64,000 nucleotides of DNA from Haliclona indistincta (GCA_964017065.1 OZ024790.1:8982382-9046381), one strand, 5' to 3'; shown: positions 37,174 through 48,050, counted from the stretch's first letter. Translations and numbers: made by a program. The notes: a model not told the origin generated them from the sequence alone.

Positions 37174-38767
37174 ATGGATTTGCGATAATGTAAGCCTTTT
37201 CCTCGTGGTACCCTCCTGGTGCTGCTGATGAGTGGTCTGCTGTACACTGTGCATTGGTTCATGTTCTACTCCATTACCTTTATCCTTCCCGGTCGCCTCC
37301 AGTTCACTACAGTGTATGTTCATCCTGCCGGCTACATACTGCTACCAGTGACTGGATGGATAGGAGAGTCATGGCTGGGTAGATATCGAGCTATTGTCTT
37401 TGGATTGGTAATGAGTGGACTGACTGTTCTGGTAGTGCAAATCGGTTTCCTGTATTTGCAATCTACCTTACATTCAGGTGCAATAAGCTTTCTGTTGACT
37501 TCAGTGGCTGTGGTCATTGGTATTCTTGGCTTTGGCAGTTTATACACTATCATGCTGCCCTTCTCACTCGATCAAATGATAGGAGCATCAGCCGAGGAGC
37601 TCAGTGCTGCAGTACAGTGGAACTACTGGGGATTCAACATAGCGCTGGCAATAAGTGGTGTTCTTAGTTGTGTTTCTATCCCAGAACAATTCCAGTTCTT
37701 TGAAATCATTTCAGTGTTTTTACTGATACTAGGTTCTCTAAGTTTGTCAGCTGCTCTGATAATGGACTGGCTGTGTCACAAGTGGTTAGACACTCACAAT
37801 AAAACTGGCAATCCCATCAGGCTGATCTTTCAAGTGCTCAACTATGCTCGAAAGAACAAGTGTCCTCGACTTCGCAGTGCATTGACATACATTGATGAGG
37901 AACACCCTTCACGTATTGACTTCGGGAAGCACAAGTTTGGAGGACCATTCACAGAAGAAGAGGTGGAGGATGTCAAGACAATATATCGTCTTACTCCATT
38001 ACTGGTGCATGGCTGCATTTGGTGTAAGCATTTCTCTTGAATTGAATGATCAACTTGGTCTGCATGCCATGATCGTAACCACAAATCAGATGTTTATGTG
38101 TGTTCAGAACTTGAAACGTACTGTTTACTACACTATTCCAGTTCTTTTAATACCAATATATCGATTCATCTTGTATCCACAGGTCCACAAGTACGTACCA
38201 AGCATTCTGAAGGTCATGGGAACAGGACTTGCTCTTTGCCTTGTGGTTACAGTAGTCAACCTAAATGTTTTATCCATCAGTCATTTTTACAGTAATGCAT
38301 CTCACTGTGTGCTTGATGACCGCTCTGTAACAGGCACTATCCCTATACCACTATACTGGGTACTGATAATAGACTTGGTCAATGGAGTTGGTATTTCACT
38401 GGTACTGTGTTCCTTGTTTGAGTTTGTGATTGCTCAGTCGCCAAACAGAATGAGAGGAATAATGATGGGCATGGTGATTGTCATGCTTGGCTGCGGTACT
38501 CTTTGCAATGCTATTTATGCTCAGATATTTCAGCAGTTCCAGACAGCCAGTCCCAGCTGTGTGTTCTACTACTACCTGGTACTATCACTACTCTTGCTTT
38601 TGATACTAATAGTGTTTGTGATTCTTGCCAAGCGCTACAAACTGAGAGAGAGGGAGAAACACATCAACATACAAGCCATAGTGGAGGAACACTATGAGAG
38701 GTACATGGACCAGGAGGAACAGTACATGAGAGAAGCTTCCAGCAGAGAAAGCATACCCACCATGTGA
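37174..38767 (+). pseudogene. POT/SLC15-like pseudogene A3
   Basis: The conserved start MDLR is followed by a stop: codon 5 is TAA (37186-37188) where A2 has TAC. An internal Met at 37219 reopens the frame. A 4-base insertion (around 38008-38011, gcat/catg) shifts the frame after RLTPLL; downstream is open to the A-type tail SSRESIPTM. Without the stop and insertion the length would match the family (about 529 residues). Upstream ttgttgcag looks like a 5'-UTR splice acceptor. A use of the internal Met plus frame correction cannot be excluded but is unlikely. Confidence 0.8.
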
Positions 38768-39190
38768 CGAAGCTACTTTAACTTAATCGTTGTGAAAAAA
38801 AATTAATAATATATTCCTGTTTCCCTCTTTTGTTGTTCTTTATTATTGTATTGATGTTATTATCCAGTCAAACTGTTTATTGTGTCTGAAAAGACCATCT
38901 ATGGTATCACAACTGATGATAAACATTTTTGGTTTATTTTTTGCATTGAGCTGTTGTTTACAGAGGAACGATGATGTTTAGATCTTTAAGATAAATATTG
39001 TTGCACTTCTTAATAAGGAGGAACACGAGATTATAATTACTATAATTTGGTGTATGCTAGTATCAGCTACGTCAAGTATGACTAGACGATGCTGTAAGCC
39101 ATTCCCTCGTGGTACCTTACTGGTGCTGGTAATGAGCGGTTTGTTGTGCAATGTGCAGTGGTTCTTGTTCTCTGGTGTTGCGTATTCTAT

Positions 39191-39562
39191 TAATGCTGTT
39201 CGTGCCAACAGAATTTCTTATTTGCGCCCCTTTTGTACCTCTGTGCCGTCATCGTTATTCTCTGACCGATTGGAGAGAGAAAGTTTGGTGGGTGTACAGG
39301 GTCCCGCTAATTCTCGCGCAGGCATTCTATGAAGCCGCGACTAATTAAGGCAGGCGACATTCGTTTTAGCACGATAACAAGGCTCCAGTGATAAATAGCG
39401 TACAATACATTTTTAGTCCTTCAATTATGATGATGATACGTGTACCTGCTGAGCTACCCTGACTAGTCTACCTCTGCAATTCAAGCTTTGTAAGTATCAT
39501 TGTAGTTATTAATGCCATTGATTAATACCTGCCGTTTGGAGGTGTAGTCTTAAACCCTAGTG
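39191..39562 (-). repeat. Split direct repeat b2 (372 bp)
   Basis: Matches 39871-40242 with offset 680. It forms the left edge of the insertion, directly against the B3 coding sequence. Confidence 0.92.
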
Positions 39563-39721
39563 GGACCCTGTACTTTCACGTCCTTGAAGGACGGACCGTG
39601 ATAGTCTTGGGCGCTGCCAGTATAGTGCTATATGAATTTGTGAGTATAGCTGTAATCACCCAAGTGATAATTATAAGTTATCTGTACTGTTATTGTAAAT
39701 TTTGGGAACGGGTAGGGTGGG

Positions 39722-39870
39722 AGTAATCTTTCTTAGGCGCGCTTGTGTGATTGACAACGTGTTGGGGCGGAGCACCAAATCTGCGCATGTGTGTTGACCC
39801 TTCTTTCACACCACCAGGCGCGCGCGTGCTACTCCATCATTAACTCGGTTTAACTGTGTAAAACCTCATT
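39722..39870 (-). repeat. Split direct repeat a2 (149 bp)
   Basis: Matches 44698-44846, from agtaatctttcttaggcgcg to gtgtaaaacctcatt. Confidence 0.92.
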
Positions 39871-40242
39871 TAATGCTGTTCGTGCCAACAGAATTTCTTA
39901 TTTGCGCCCCTTTTGTACCTCTGTGCCGTCATCGTTATTCTCTGACCGATTGGAGAGAGAAAGTTTGGTGGGTGTACAGGGTCCCGCTAATTCTCGCGCA
40001 GGCATTCTATGAAGCCGCGACTAATTAAGGCAGGCGACATTCGTTTTAGCACGATAACAAGGCTCCAGTGATAAATAGCGTACAATACATTTTTAGTCCT
40101 TCAATTATGATGATGATACGTGTACCTGCTGAGCTACCCTGACTAGTCTACCTCTGCAATTCAAGCTTTGTAAGTATCATTGTAGTTATTAATGCCATTG
40201 ATTAATACCTGCCGTTTGGAGGTGTAGTCTTAAACCCTAGTG
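39871..40242 (-). repeat. Split direct repeat b1 (372 bp)
   Basis: Internal copy of the left-end repeat, directly adjoining a2, just 3' of the recombinase frame in element orientation. Confidence 0.92.
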
Positions 40243-40363
40243 CCACAGAAAGGAGACGACCCAAATCAGGGAGTCGCCTTTCCCTCCAAGAGGCAGGAAA
40301 GATGGTAATGTGTCAACCACAACAATGGTAATAACATGATAGTGAGGTCATAGTGCAGTGCAG

Positions 40364-41350
40364 TTACTTTTGAATGTTAGAGACGAGCTGTCTGGAGAGC
40401 TTAGCCAGATCCTTCTGCGGTGTTCGAATGTAAACCTGGTACGCATTGCTCTTCCAGCGCCCTAGCATCTTGATTTGAGAGTCATCGATCCCTGCTTCCT
40501 TTGCTGTTGTGGCTGCGCCAATACGAAAGCTGTGTGTGGCATATCGTTTGTCGTTAATACCGGCTTCGGACAGAGTAGCGGTCAAACGTGCGGCGAACTT
40601 TTGTCTAGTCAGGAGTGTCCTGTCTTCTAAGATAAATAGCGCCCCTTGTTCGTTCCCTCTGACTGCTAAGAAGGGGAGGATTCCGCTGACCGGACAGACA
40701 TCTGTGCCCGTTTTGCCCAGAAAAAGTCGAATGCCTTGGCGAAAGGGGTCAGTTTTGGATTGCTTAATAGTCACAATCACGACAGTAGGGGACGATCTTG
40801 AGTCGAGAGCTATATCGTTGATGGAAAGATGGGCGTCTTTGTCATAACTTGTTTGACTAGGTACGGTAAACTCGCCACATCTTAAAAAACCGAAAAACGC
40901 GAGGCAACAAGCTGCCCATAAGAGGATGTTGTCATACTTCTGAGGGGCTTTCATCAGGACTGCCTTGATTTTTCTCATGACCTCAACTGTGATGGGGAGC
41001 CTGGCTGCCGTTGGTGGGCTGGTTGCTTTAGCACGCTTTATTCCTCTGAGTACTAGTTGGAGTCGTGGGGTTAATTGTCTTTCCCACTCTACATGCAGCC
41101 CTGCTTGTACGTGAAGGTTCCTGACTGCCGACAAATAGACTTTTATTGAAGAGTGGGCCAGACCTTTATTCGCTAAATGGCTAACAAACATAGACAACAC
41201 TTCTTCGCATGCAGGTAAAGGGGGTTTGTTTATCTCTCTACAAAATGTCTGGTAACTACGATGACCTGCTTGGTATGATCTTTGTGTCGATCCAGCTAGA
41301 CCTTGATCGAGATACTGGTGAACAGCAGCTTGAAGAGAGGGGATGTCCAA
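40364..41350 (-). CDS. Tyrosine recombinase of the YR retrotransposon
   Basis: 328 residues. An N-terminal core-binding part (STQRSYQAGHRSYQTFC) is followed by a catalytic domain with Arg in FLRCGEF, a Lys-bearing strand (IKQSKTDPF), His-x-x-Arg in THSFRIGAATTAKEAGI and the Tyr nucleophile in AYQVYIRTP. These are the residues expected of XerD/phage-integrase-type enzymes in DIRS-order elements. It integrates circular element DNA without target duplication. Its start overlaps the end of the RT frame by 55 bases in another frame. Confidence 0.9.
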   Translation of the reverse strand: MDIPSLQAAVHQYLDQGLAGSTQRSYQAGHRSYQTFCREINKPPLPACEEVLSMFVSHLANKGLAHSSIKVYLSAVRNLHVQAGLHVEWERQLTPRLQLVLRGIKRAKATSPPTAARLPITVEVMRKIKAVLMKAPQKYDNILLWAACCLAFFGFLRCGEFTVPSQTSYDKDAHLSINDIALDSRSSPTVVIVTIKQSKTDPFRQGIRLFLGKTGTDVCPVSGILPFLAVRGNEQGALFILEDRTLLTRQKFAARLTATLSEAGINDKRYATHSFRIGAATTAKEAGIDDSQIKMLGRWKSNAYQVYIRTPQKDLAKLSRQLVSNIQK

Positions 41351-42936
41351 TCTGGGGCTGTGGGTGACATCATCTGAGCGAGCTCTTGCGGGACCGGGCT
41401 TGGGAGGAGGCTTGCCTGGGGGTTGGATGCAAAGAATTGCTGAATAATGTTCCTTGACAACATGTCTGCTGTTGTGTTGTGCGCGCCAGGTATGTGTTCT
41501 ATTGTAACATGGATGTTATAGTACGCGACGAAGAACCACAACACACGCAACAACTGCGTTACTGTGGGTTCCTTTGCTGAGCCTTTTTGGACTGCTGCTA
41601 CCACACCTGTGTTATCGCACTGGAACAGAACCTGTTGGCGGTACAATTGGGGGCCCCAGATGGCACAACTAATGACTATCGGCACGAGTTCTTTTGCCAT
41701 GATGGTCTCTGCGATCCACTCTTGGTCCCATGCGAACTGGAACCATTCGCCAGCTAGGTAGCCACCGCATCCCCATGCGCCTGATGCATCGGTTTGTATG
41801 GTGAATGCTGGCAATGATGGTAGCGGTAGGAAGCAGATGCCATTCCAGTTACCAAGAAACAAGTGCCACCAGTAGAGGTCGGACCGGAATTCAACGTTTA
41901 AGCGGGTGTAGAAATCCATCTCATCCACGGCTGCTGCAACTCCGTACATATGACTGACGAACGTTCGACCCGGGCGCACTACTTTGGCTGCATGCTGAAG
42001 AACTCCGACTAACGATAATATTTCGCGCTTTGTGGCGTTCCTACGGTGGAGCCATCTCTGAACAACTAGTGCGGTCCTGCGCAGCTTCTCTTCAGGTAAC
42101 CTAATTACCATATTGACAGTGTCAATGCATATTCCTAGGAATTCTAGGACGGGTGAGGGGCCTTCAACTTTTTCAACAGCTAGTGGAATCCCCAACATTC
42201 CGCACACTTCGAACAGGCACTGGAGATTTTGGTTACACATTGGTGAGTTTGGGGGGCCCATTGTAAGGTAGTCATCTAGGTAATGGAGTAGGTATGGGAC
42301 CCCTTGCTCGCACAGGATCCATTCAAGTAAGTCGGCTAAGATGTTAAACAACTTTGGCGCTGACCGTAGTCCAAATGGCAAACAGGTGTCTATGTAGATT
42401 CCACCTCGCCACTCCATCGCTAGTAGGTGGCGGTCAGCTGGGTGAACCGGGATGAGCCGGAATGCGCTTTTGATGTCGATTTTTGCCAGGAGAGTGCCTG
42501 GGCCGAGGCACAGCACTTGTTGTATGGCATCATCAATCTTTATATATTCCATTGTAGCTAGCTGCTTGTGGATACCGTCGTTGACGCTTGCGCCAGTTGG
42601 GTGAGACAAATCGATGATGAGTCGCCATTTATTGCTCTGGTGGCCTTTGGGGATAACACCAAAGCGGTTTACTTGGACTTGTCTGACCTCACTTGGGTAG
42701 AAAGGGCCCACAACGTGCTTTTCTTGCATTTCTTCTAGTAGGTACTTGTCTACCACCTCCTTATGGAGTAGAGCTGAGTGCATGTTCTTCCTGGCTGGCT
42801 TGAGTGCGACCATCGTGGGTGAGAAACCAATCCTAAAACCATTACTGATGCCTACCATGAAGAAGTGGACTAAGGCAGGGTTGGGGTGAGAGATTAGGAG
42901 GCGTCTCCAGGCCCAGGGCCTTAGTGGCGTTGTCAC
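41296..42936 (-). CDS. Reverse transcriptase-RNase H of the YR retrotransposon
   Basis: 546 residues from the Met at 42936. RT motifs: KWRLIIDLSHPTGASVNDGI, AKIDIKSAFRLIPV, CLPFGLRSAPKLF and the catalytic LHYLDDYL. RNase H follows with TDASGAWGCGGY, an AKELVPI helix, CDNTGVV and HNTTADMLSR. The frame stays open upstream to 43052, where a C/T tract and ttaatttag form a good 3' splice site (next codons encode DHGNTLPWPDSS), so the true protein may be longer through splicing. Confidence 0.9.
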   Translation of the reverse strand: MTTPLRPWAWRRLLISHPNPALVHFFMVGISNGFRIGFSPTMVALKPARKNMHSALLHKEVVDKYLLEEMQEKHVVGPFYPSEVRQVQVNRFGVIPKGHQSNKWRLIIDLSHPTGASVNDGIHKQLATMEYIKIDDAIQQVLCLGPGTLLAKIDIKSAFRLIPVHPADRHLLAMEWRGGIYIDTCLPFGLRSAPKLFNILADLLEWILCEQGVPYLLHYLDDYLTMGPPNSPMCNQNLQCLFEVCGMLGIPLAVEKVEGPSPVLEFLGICIDTVNMVIRLPEEKLRRTALVVQRWLHRRNATKREILSLVGVLQHAAKVVRPGRTFVSHMYGVAAAVDEMDFYTRLNVEFRSDLYWWHLFLGNWNGICFLPLPSLPAFTIQTDASGAWGCGGYLAGEWFQFAWDQEWIAETIMAKELVPIVISCAIWGPQLYRQQVLFQCDNTGVVAAVQKGSAKEPTVTQLLRVLWFFVAYYNIHVTIEHIPGAHNTTADMLSRNIIQQFFASNPQASLLPSPVPQELAQMMSPTAPDWTSPLFKLLFTSISIKV

Positions 42937-43310
42937 GTTGCATGCTTGAGGTGGGACCTGAATGGTTTCGGGTGTGGAGCTTGTGACTTGTAACCAGTTA
43001 GCTAACCACGTGTTGTAAGAGGAGTCTGGCCATGGCAGCGTGTTCCCATGATCTAAATTAAAAAGGGGGGGGGGAGGGGGGGCATTAAACCATAGACAAA
43101 ACTCTATCAGTGATGTGCGCGCTGTAATGGTAATGCATGCTGCGCTACCGACCCTGCTAGCTGTTCAGTGACATTAATAATTATTGCAAAGAATGATAGT
43201 CAGCAGGTTAAACATGAATATATAAGTGAGACGTGATACAACATTTGGCAGTGAGTGGGTTAGATAATTGGGGGCAGCATGATAATTGGTTCCACTATGG
43301 ACTTCACTTG

Positions 43311-44646
43311 CTAGTGAGCATATGGGTATGGCTGGAAGCGGTGACTGAAGTTGCCATTTTGACCAGGATTATAATTGGGTTGTGCGTGCTGAGGCTTATG
43401 CTGAGCTTGCTGAGGTCGTCGCCGATTGCTGCAGTGGATGGCCTTGTGGTTTTTGTATTGCACCTGTGGATCTTTTGCGCAGTACAGACAGATATGTTGA
43501 TATTTGCAGCCCGGAAAGGCGCAGTGTGGGTCATTGCTGTGGTTCCAGGAGAAACAAATCTGGGCCGGATTCTTCCAACGCTGAGGCGGGTTTGGGGGTT
43601 GTGGTGGGGCAACGGTTACGAGAGTGGTCGCTACCCTAGTAGTCGGAGCCCAGTCGCACTCTTCGGATGTGTGAGTTAGGCTGAAACAAAACTTACACCT
43701 GACTGCCTTTGCCTGGCCCGTGAAGGCCATGTTCCAGAGCGTGGGATCGATTCTTGCCCAGGTGATACCTGGGTTGGCTGCAGCCATCTGGCGGAAACGT
43801 CTGTCATACCCGAGCCAAGCTTCATTGCCGTATTCGGAGCAGGCCTCCACGATCAGGGCTTGATATCCGAGCAGGTCTTGGATTCTTCCAGGGTGTTCTG
43901 CAGTCAAGACAGCTGCATAAATGCTATAGCATTGAATCCATTCCGTAATGGACGTGACTTGTCTCCTCTTGGACTTCAGTAGCTTATCCACTTTCTCGTT
44001 GTTGAACAGCGCCGCCGTGCATCCCATTCGATCTGGTAGAAGCTCTGCCATGTCCACAAACTCTCCACCTTGGATCCGGTCCACCAGCTTCTTTGGGACC
44101 GGCGGTAGACCAGCTCCGACTGAAAACATGGCTGGAGGTGATGGCTTGGCAGCAGATGGTGGGTCGCTTGTTTTATCGATGGGGTCGGTTGTCGCTACGT
44201 GACCCAATAGGGATCCATCTGGAACAGTACCCAGAGCTGTAAGAGGGCAGAGCGCGCTGATATTCATTTTACAAAGTATGTTATATATAGGTGTTACATA
44301 CTGCTCTCCGAGGCGAGGAGCCCCGGCGAACAGTGTTTTCTTTATGTGTACGTGACTAGGCGCGCTGATTTATTATTATGGCAATGGCGCGCGGTTTGCC
44401 CGGTTAATTAGAAGCGCTGCCATGTGGCGTGGGCGCTCGCCCTTGAAAGCATATCGCCAACCGCTACTGGTGATACTGACCGTTGTGTGTGTGTTGCCTA
44501 GATGCGTAAGGCTTACCAGGAGTGCTGCCGGAGCCCGTCGATGTACTTGACCCATCCGGCGGAGTTGGAGCTTTAAGCGCGTCTGTGACCGCCTTCACTA
44601 GTAGCGGGATATCTGCTTGCGTAAGGGGGGCAGGATCCTCGTCCAT
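43311..44646 (-). CDS. Gag-like protein of the YR retrotransposon, probably spliced
   Basis: The main frame 44267-43311 (318 residues) has a Gln/Asn-rich end and Cys/His groups (CKFCFSLTHTSEEC; HICLYCAKD...HC) that may bind nucleic acid. A short frame at 44646-44464 (MDEDPAPLTQADIPLLVKAV) precedes it. A donor at 44517/44516 (ctg|gtaagcc) and an acceptor at 44237/44236 (ttacag|ctctgg) join the two in phase (STP-A-LGTVPDG), giving exons 44646-44517 and 44236-43311. The splice is a prediction; gag identity rests on position and Cys/His content. Confidence 0.65.
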
Positions 44647-44697
44647 CGCTCGTCTTGGTAGCTTAAGGAATCAGGAAGGTAGGCCTGAGGACACAGC

Positions 44698-44846
44698 AGT
44701 AATCTTTCTTAGGCGCGCTTGTGTGATTGACAACGTGTTGGGGCGGAGCACCAAATCTGCGCATGTGTGTTGACCCTTCTTTCACACCACCAGGCGCGCG
44801 CGTGCTACTCCATCATTAACTCGGTTTAACTGTGTAAAACCTCATT
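44698..44846 (-). repeat. Split direct repeat a1 (149 bp)
   Basis: 5' end of the element in its own orientation and right edge of the insertion; presumably carries the element promoter. Confidence 0.92.
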
Positions 44847-46335
44847 CATCATTTCTGATCACTTTCACGTATCAATAGCAAGTCTCGTGTATATTCATCG
44901 AGCCGGGTACATACTGCTGCCACTAGCTGGATGGATAGGAGAATCATGGCTGGGTAGATATCGAGCTATTGTCTTTGGACTGCTAGTGAGTGCGGCAACT
45001 GTTCTGATTGTGTTAGTTGGGTTCCTGTGTTTTAAAACAATTTTGTTTCCAATTCCGGTACTCTTAGTGGTGGTTGTAGTGGCTGTATTCATTGGTGCTC
45101 TAGGCTTTGGCTGTTTTTACACTATCATGCTACCATTCATACTTGATCAAATGATAGGAGCATCAGCTGAGGAGCTGAGTGCTGCAGTACAGTGGTACTA
45201 CTGGGGATACCATATACCACTGGCAATCACTATAGTACTTGATTGTGTTTCCATCCCAGATCAATTCTTATCCTTGGACATCCTTTCAGTTGTTTTACTC
45301 ATAGGAGGCTCACTATGCTTCTCAGCTGCTCTGATAATGGACTGCCTGTGTCACAAGTGGTTGGACACTCACGACAAAACTGGCAATCCCATCAAGCTGA
45401 TCTATCAAGTGCTCAACTATGTTCGAAAGAACAAGTGTCCACGACTTCGCAGTGCATTGACATACATTGATGAGGAACACCCTTCACGCATAGACTTTGG
45501 GAAGCACAAGTTTGGAGGACCATTCACAGAAGAAGAAGTGGAGGATGTCAAGACAGTGTTTCGTCTTTTGCCATTGTTAACGGTTGCCTTTAGTTTAGGC
45601 CTTTCCTTAGAAATGAATGATCAACTTAGTCTGCATGTTATCACAACAACTAGCAAGACCTTCACATGTGTTCAGAACATGAAGCATACAGGTTTCCATG
45701 TTGCACCAACAATCTTGATACCTTTGTATCGCTTCATCTTGTATCCTCTAGTCCACAAGTACAATCCAAGTATTCTAAAGAGGATAGGAATGGGACTGTT
45801 TCTGTGCTTTTTAGTTGCAGTAATCGACCTAAATGTTATATCTATTGGTCACTTCTACAGTAATGCATCACAATGTATATTCAATGACCTCACTGAATCA
45901 GGTACTATCGATATACCACTATACTGGGTGCTGATAATAGACTTGATCAATGGAGTTGGTGTTGCACTCGTAGCATGTTCTTTGTTTGAGTTTGTGATCG
46001 CTCAGTCTCCAAACAGAATGAGAGGGATCATGGTTGGAATACTGACTCTCATGCTTGGCTTAGATGTTCTAGGAAGCGATATTTACTCTCAGATATTTCA
46101 GCAGTTCCAGACAGCCAGTCCCAGCTGTGTGTTCTACTACTACCTGGTACTATCACTACTCTTGCTGTTGATACTGATAGTGTTTGTGATTCTTGCCAAG
46201 CGCTACAAACTGAGAGAGAGGGAGAAACACATCAACATACAAGCCATAGTGGAGGAACACTATGAGAGGTACATGGACCAGGAGGAACAGTACATGAGAG
46301 AAGGTTCCAGCAGAGTTAGCATACCAACCAAGTGA

Positions 46336-46585
46336 CACAGCTGCATTAACTTAATTAATGTGAAAAAATTTATATTGTTCCTGTAATCTTCTTTTGTTCT
46401 TAATTGATACTATTATCAGGCAAACTTTTATTGTGACTGAAAAGACCATCTATGGTATCACAACTGATGATAAACATTTTTGTTTATTTTGCATTGAGCT
46501 ATTGTTTACTGGGGAAAAATGATGTTTAGATCTTTAAGAAAATATTGTTGCACTTCTTAATAGGGAGGGACATGAGATTATAAGC
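46336..46585 (+). other. A-to-B type spacer after B3
   Basis: Same sequence as 5055-5343 and 38768-39053 (gaccatctatggtatcacaa, gatgtttagatctttaag, gttgcacttcttaata), although the preceding gene is B-type. The next B-type gene is replaced by foldback sequence. Confidence 0.75.
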
Positions 46586-46676
46586 ATTAAAGAAAATTAA
46601 AAAGATTTCTGGTCCACAATGTAAACTAACAAGGAACAAGCATGGAATGGTAACACGATTGACTTGCTAACAGACC

Positions 46677-47306
46677 TTAGAGTATAGCTCAATGTTATTG
46701 ACCAATCAGATTTATTAGATCCGAGGATCTATTTGCTGTAGAGACCATCCGCGAACGGATAGAGTCCATCCGCGAACAGATAGAGTCCTTCCGCGAACAG
46801 ATAGACCACAGTTTGCTTAGTGAGAGTGCATTCATAACAAGCCATAAAAATTGTTATTAGAAGAACGCGTGATGTGAGGCTTGTACACGTGTGAGCGTGA
46901 GTGAGTTCCAGAAACTAACTTTTTGTAGGCTAGCGTCAGAAAGCCATTAGCAGACGCTAAAGCGATGGCGGAAGGATGGTAGGAGACGAGACAGAGTACC
47001 AGCAAGGTGTAACAAGACATGGAAAGCCGTTTAGCGACGTACTCTAGCTAAACTCGACTGTGTTTTCCCATCGCTGAAGTAAGGCCGTGTTCTTTACAAA
47101 ACATTTGCGCAGCGTCGAAAATTCTCTGTTGGATAGCAACGGTTGCTATACTCTAAGCCGGTTAGAGACCTCGGCCAACGGGATCTACGCGGTATAGAAA
47201 CCCTCGCGTCGCCATAGAACCCTCGCGCTACGCGCTCGGGTTCTATATGGCTTCCTCGGGTTTCTATACCGCGTAGATCCCTTGGCCTCGGTCTCTAACC
47301 TATACA
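46677..47306. mobile_element. Composite insertion in a foldback element: 21-bp satellite plus hairpin
   Basis: Inverted ends cttagagtatagc (46677) and gctatactctaag (47147-47159) border a unit containing three tandem 21-bp repeats (46739-46806, core ccatccgcgaacrgatagag). Directly after it lies a hairpin with ~65-bp arms (47157-47301; ggatctacgcggtatagaaa against tttctataccgcgtagatcc). The whole block splits a foldback copy between gctaacagacc and atagatccctac. Confidence 0.65.
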
Positions 47307-48050
47307 TAGATCCCTACATCAGTGGCTGCTGTGGTTGGCTATAGCTAGTTCAGCTAGTTGCTGTTGACTGACACCTAACGTGCATTCAGCTTGTGACAAA
47401 ATATTGATCTTATGTACAGCCACTGATGTAGGAATCTATATGGTCTGTTAGCAAGTCAATCGTGTTACCATTCCATGCTTGTTCCTTGTTAGTTTACATT
47501 GTTGACCAGTGGTAGATTTGACAACCCTACATCTTTTTGATTTTGATAGATATCTTTTTAATTTTCTTGTTTGTGTCCTTTTTCTTTTTCAGTGAAGTGC
47601 AGTTCAATATCATGCATGTACTGAGTTGTCTTTGTTTCCACCATTGGTTTAGTTTTCCTGTTGCTGATGGCTATTTTTATTATTAAGAATTTTAAACTTG
47701 TACATGTAGCTAAAAATAATTGTTGTAATTATCAGCTCGCCTACGCATGCATGCAGTGGATACGAGCCTCGCCCACACTTGCTTGCAGTCCTGTACGGCG
47801 GTTGAAATTATCTGGCAAGCGCAGAATGGTGATCCTATACGAGCTTATCGTTCTTCGAAGACTCCAGACAAATATGTGTTCTCCGTGATCCATACGGCGC
47901 GGCGATACTCAAGCTACACTGTACATGTGTACAATTCATCACCAGGAGAAATATCAGCGTTTGAACGCTAATACAGAGTATGTAGCCGCCATCTTGTTTT
48001 CCCGTTCAACCCTACATAGGGAGGCACTACCGTGCCTCCCTAATAATTTA
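47307..48050. mobile_element. Foldback element, copy 3
   Basis: Nearly identical to 8005-8735, including the tail with a 74-codon open stretch (47747-47971) also open at 8432-8656 and the same ggaggcactaccgtgcctcc end. Confidence 0.8.

Larger units (their letters stand above)
39191..44846 (-). mobile_element. Tyrosine-recombinase retrotransposon (Ngaro/PAT-like, split direct repeats)
   Basis: The 5656-bp insertion has the order, read in element sense (minus): a1 149 bp (44846-44698), ORFs, b1 372 bp (40242-39871), a2 149 bp (39870-39722), 159-bp spacer, b2 372 bp (39562-39191). b1 and a2 abut exactly. This A1-ORFs-B1A2-B2 layout is diagnostic of Ngaro/PAT-type YR elements. Repeat pairs look identical by eye, which suggests a young copy. 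There is no target-site duplication, as expected for tyrosine-recombinase integration. It encodes gag-like, RT-RNase H and recombinase frames without apparent breaks. Confidence 0.92.
39054..46335 (+). pseudogene. POT/SLC15-like copy B3, disrupted by a 5.66-kb retrotransposon
   Basis: Coding parts are 39054-39190 and 44847-46335. Directly joined they give one uninterrupted frame of 541 residues (MLVSATSSMTRRCCKPFPRG, ASAEELSAAVQWYYWG, GGPFTEEEVEDVKTVF), so the gene was intact when the element inserted between the second and third base of an Ile codon. The tail GSSRVSIPTK is A-like rather than the B-type AAQNTA, and the 3' flank is the A-to-B spacer, which points to a past unequal exchange. 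Removal of the insert by splicing is not supported by any obvious GT-AG pair at its edges. Confidence 0.85.

Noticed and set aside
39191..44846. Possibility that the insertion in B3 is a very long intron
   Set aside because: Edges lack GT-AG, the insert encodes a complete YR retroelement, and sister genes have no intron there.
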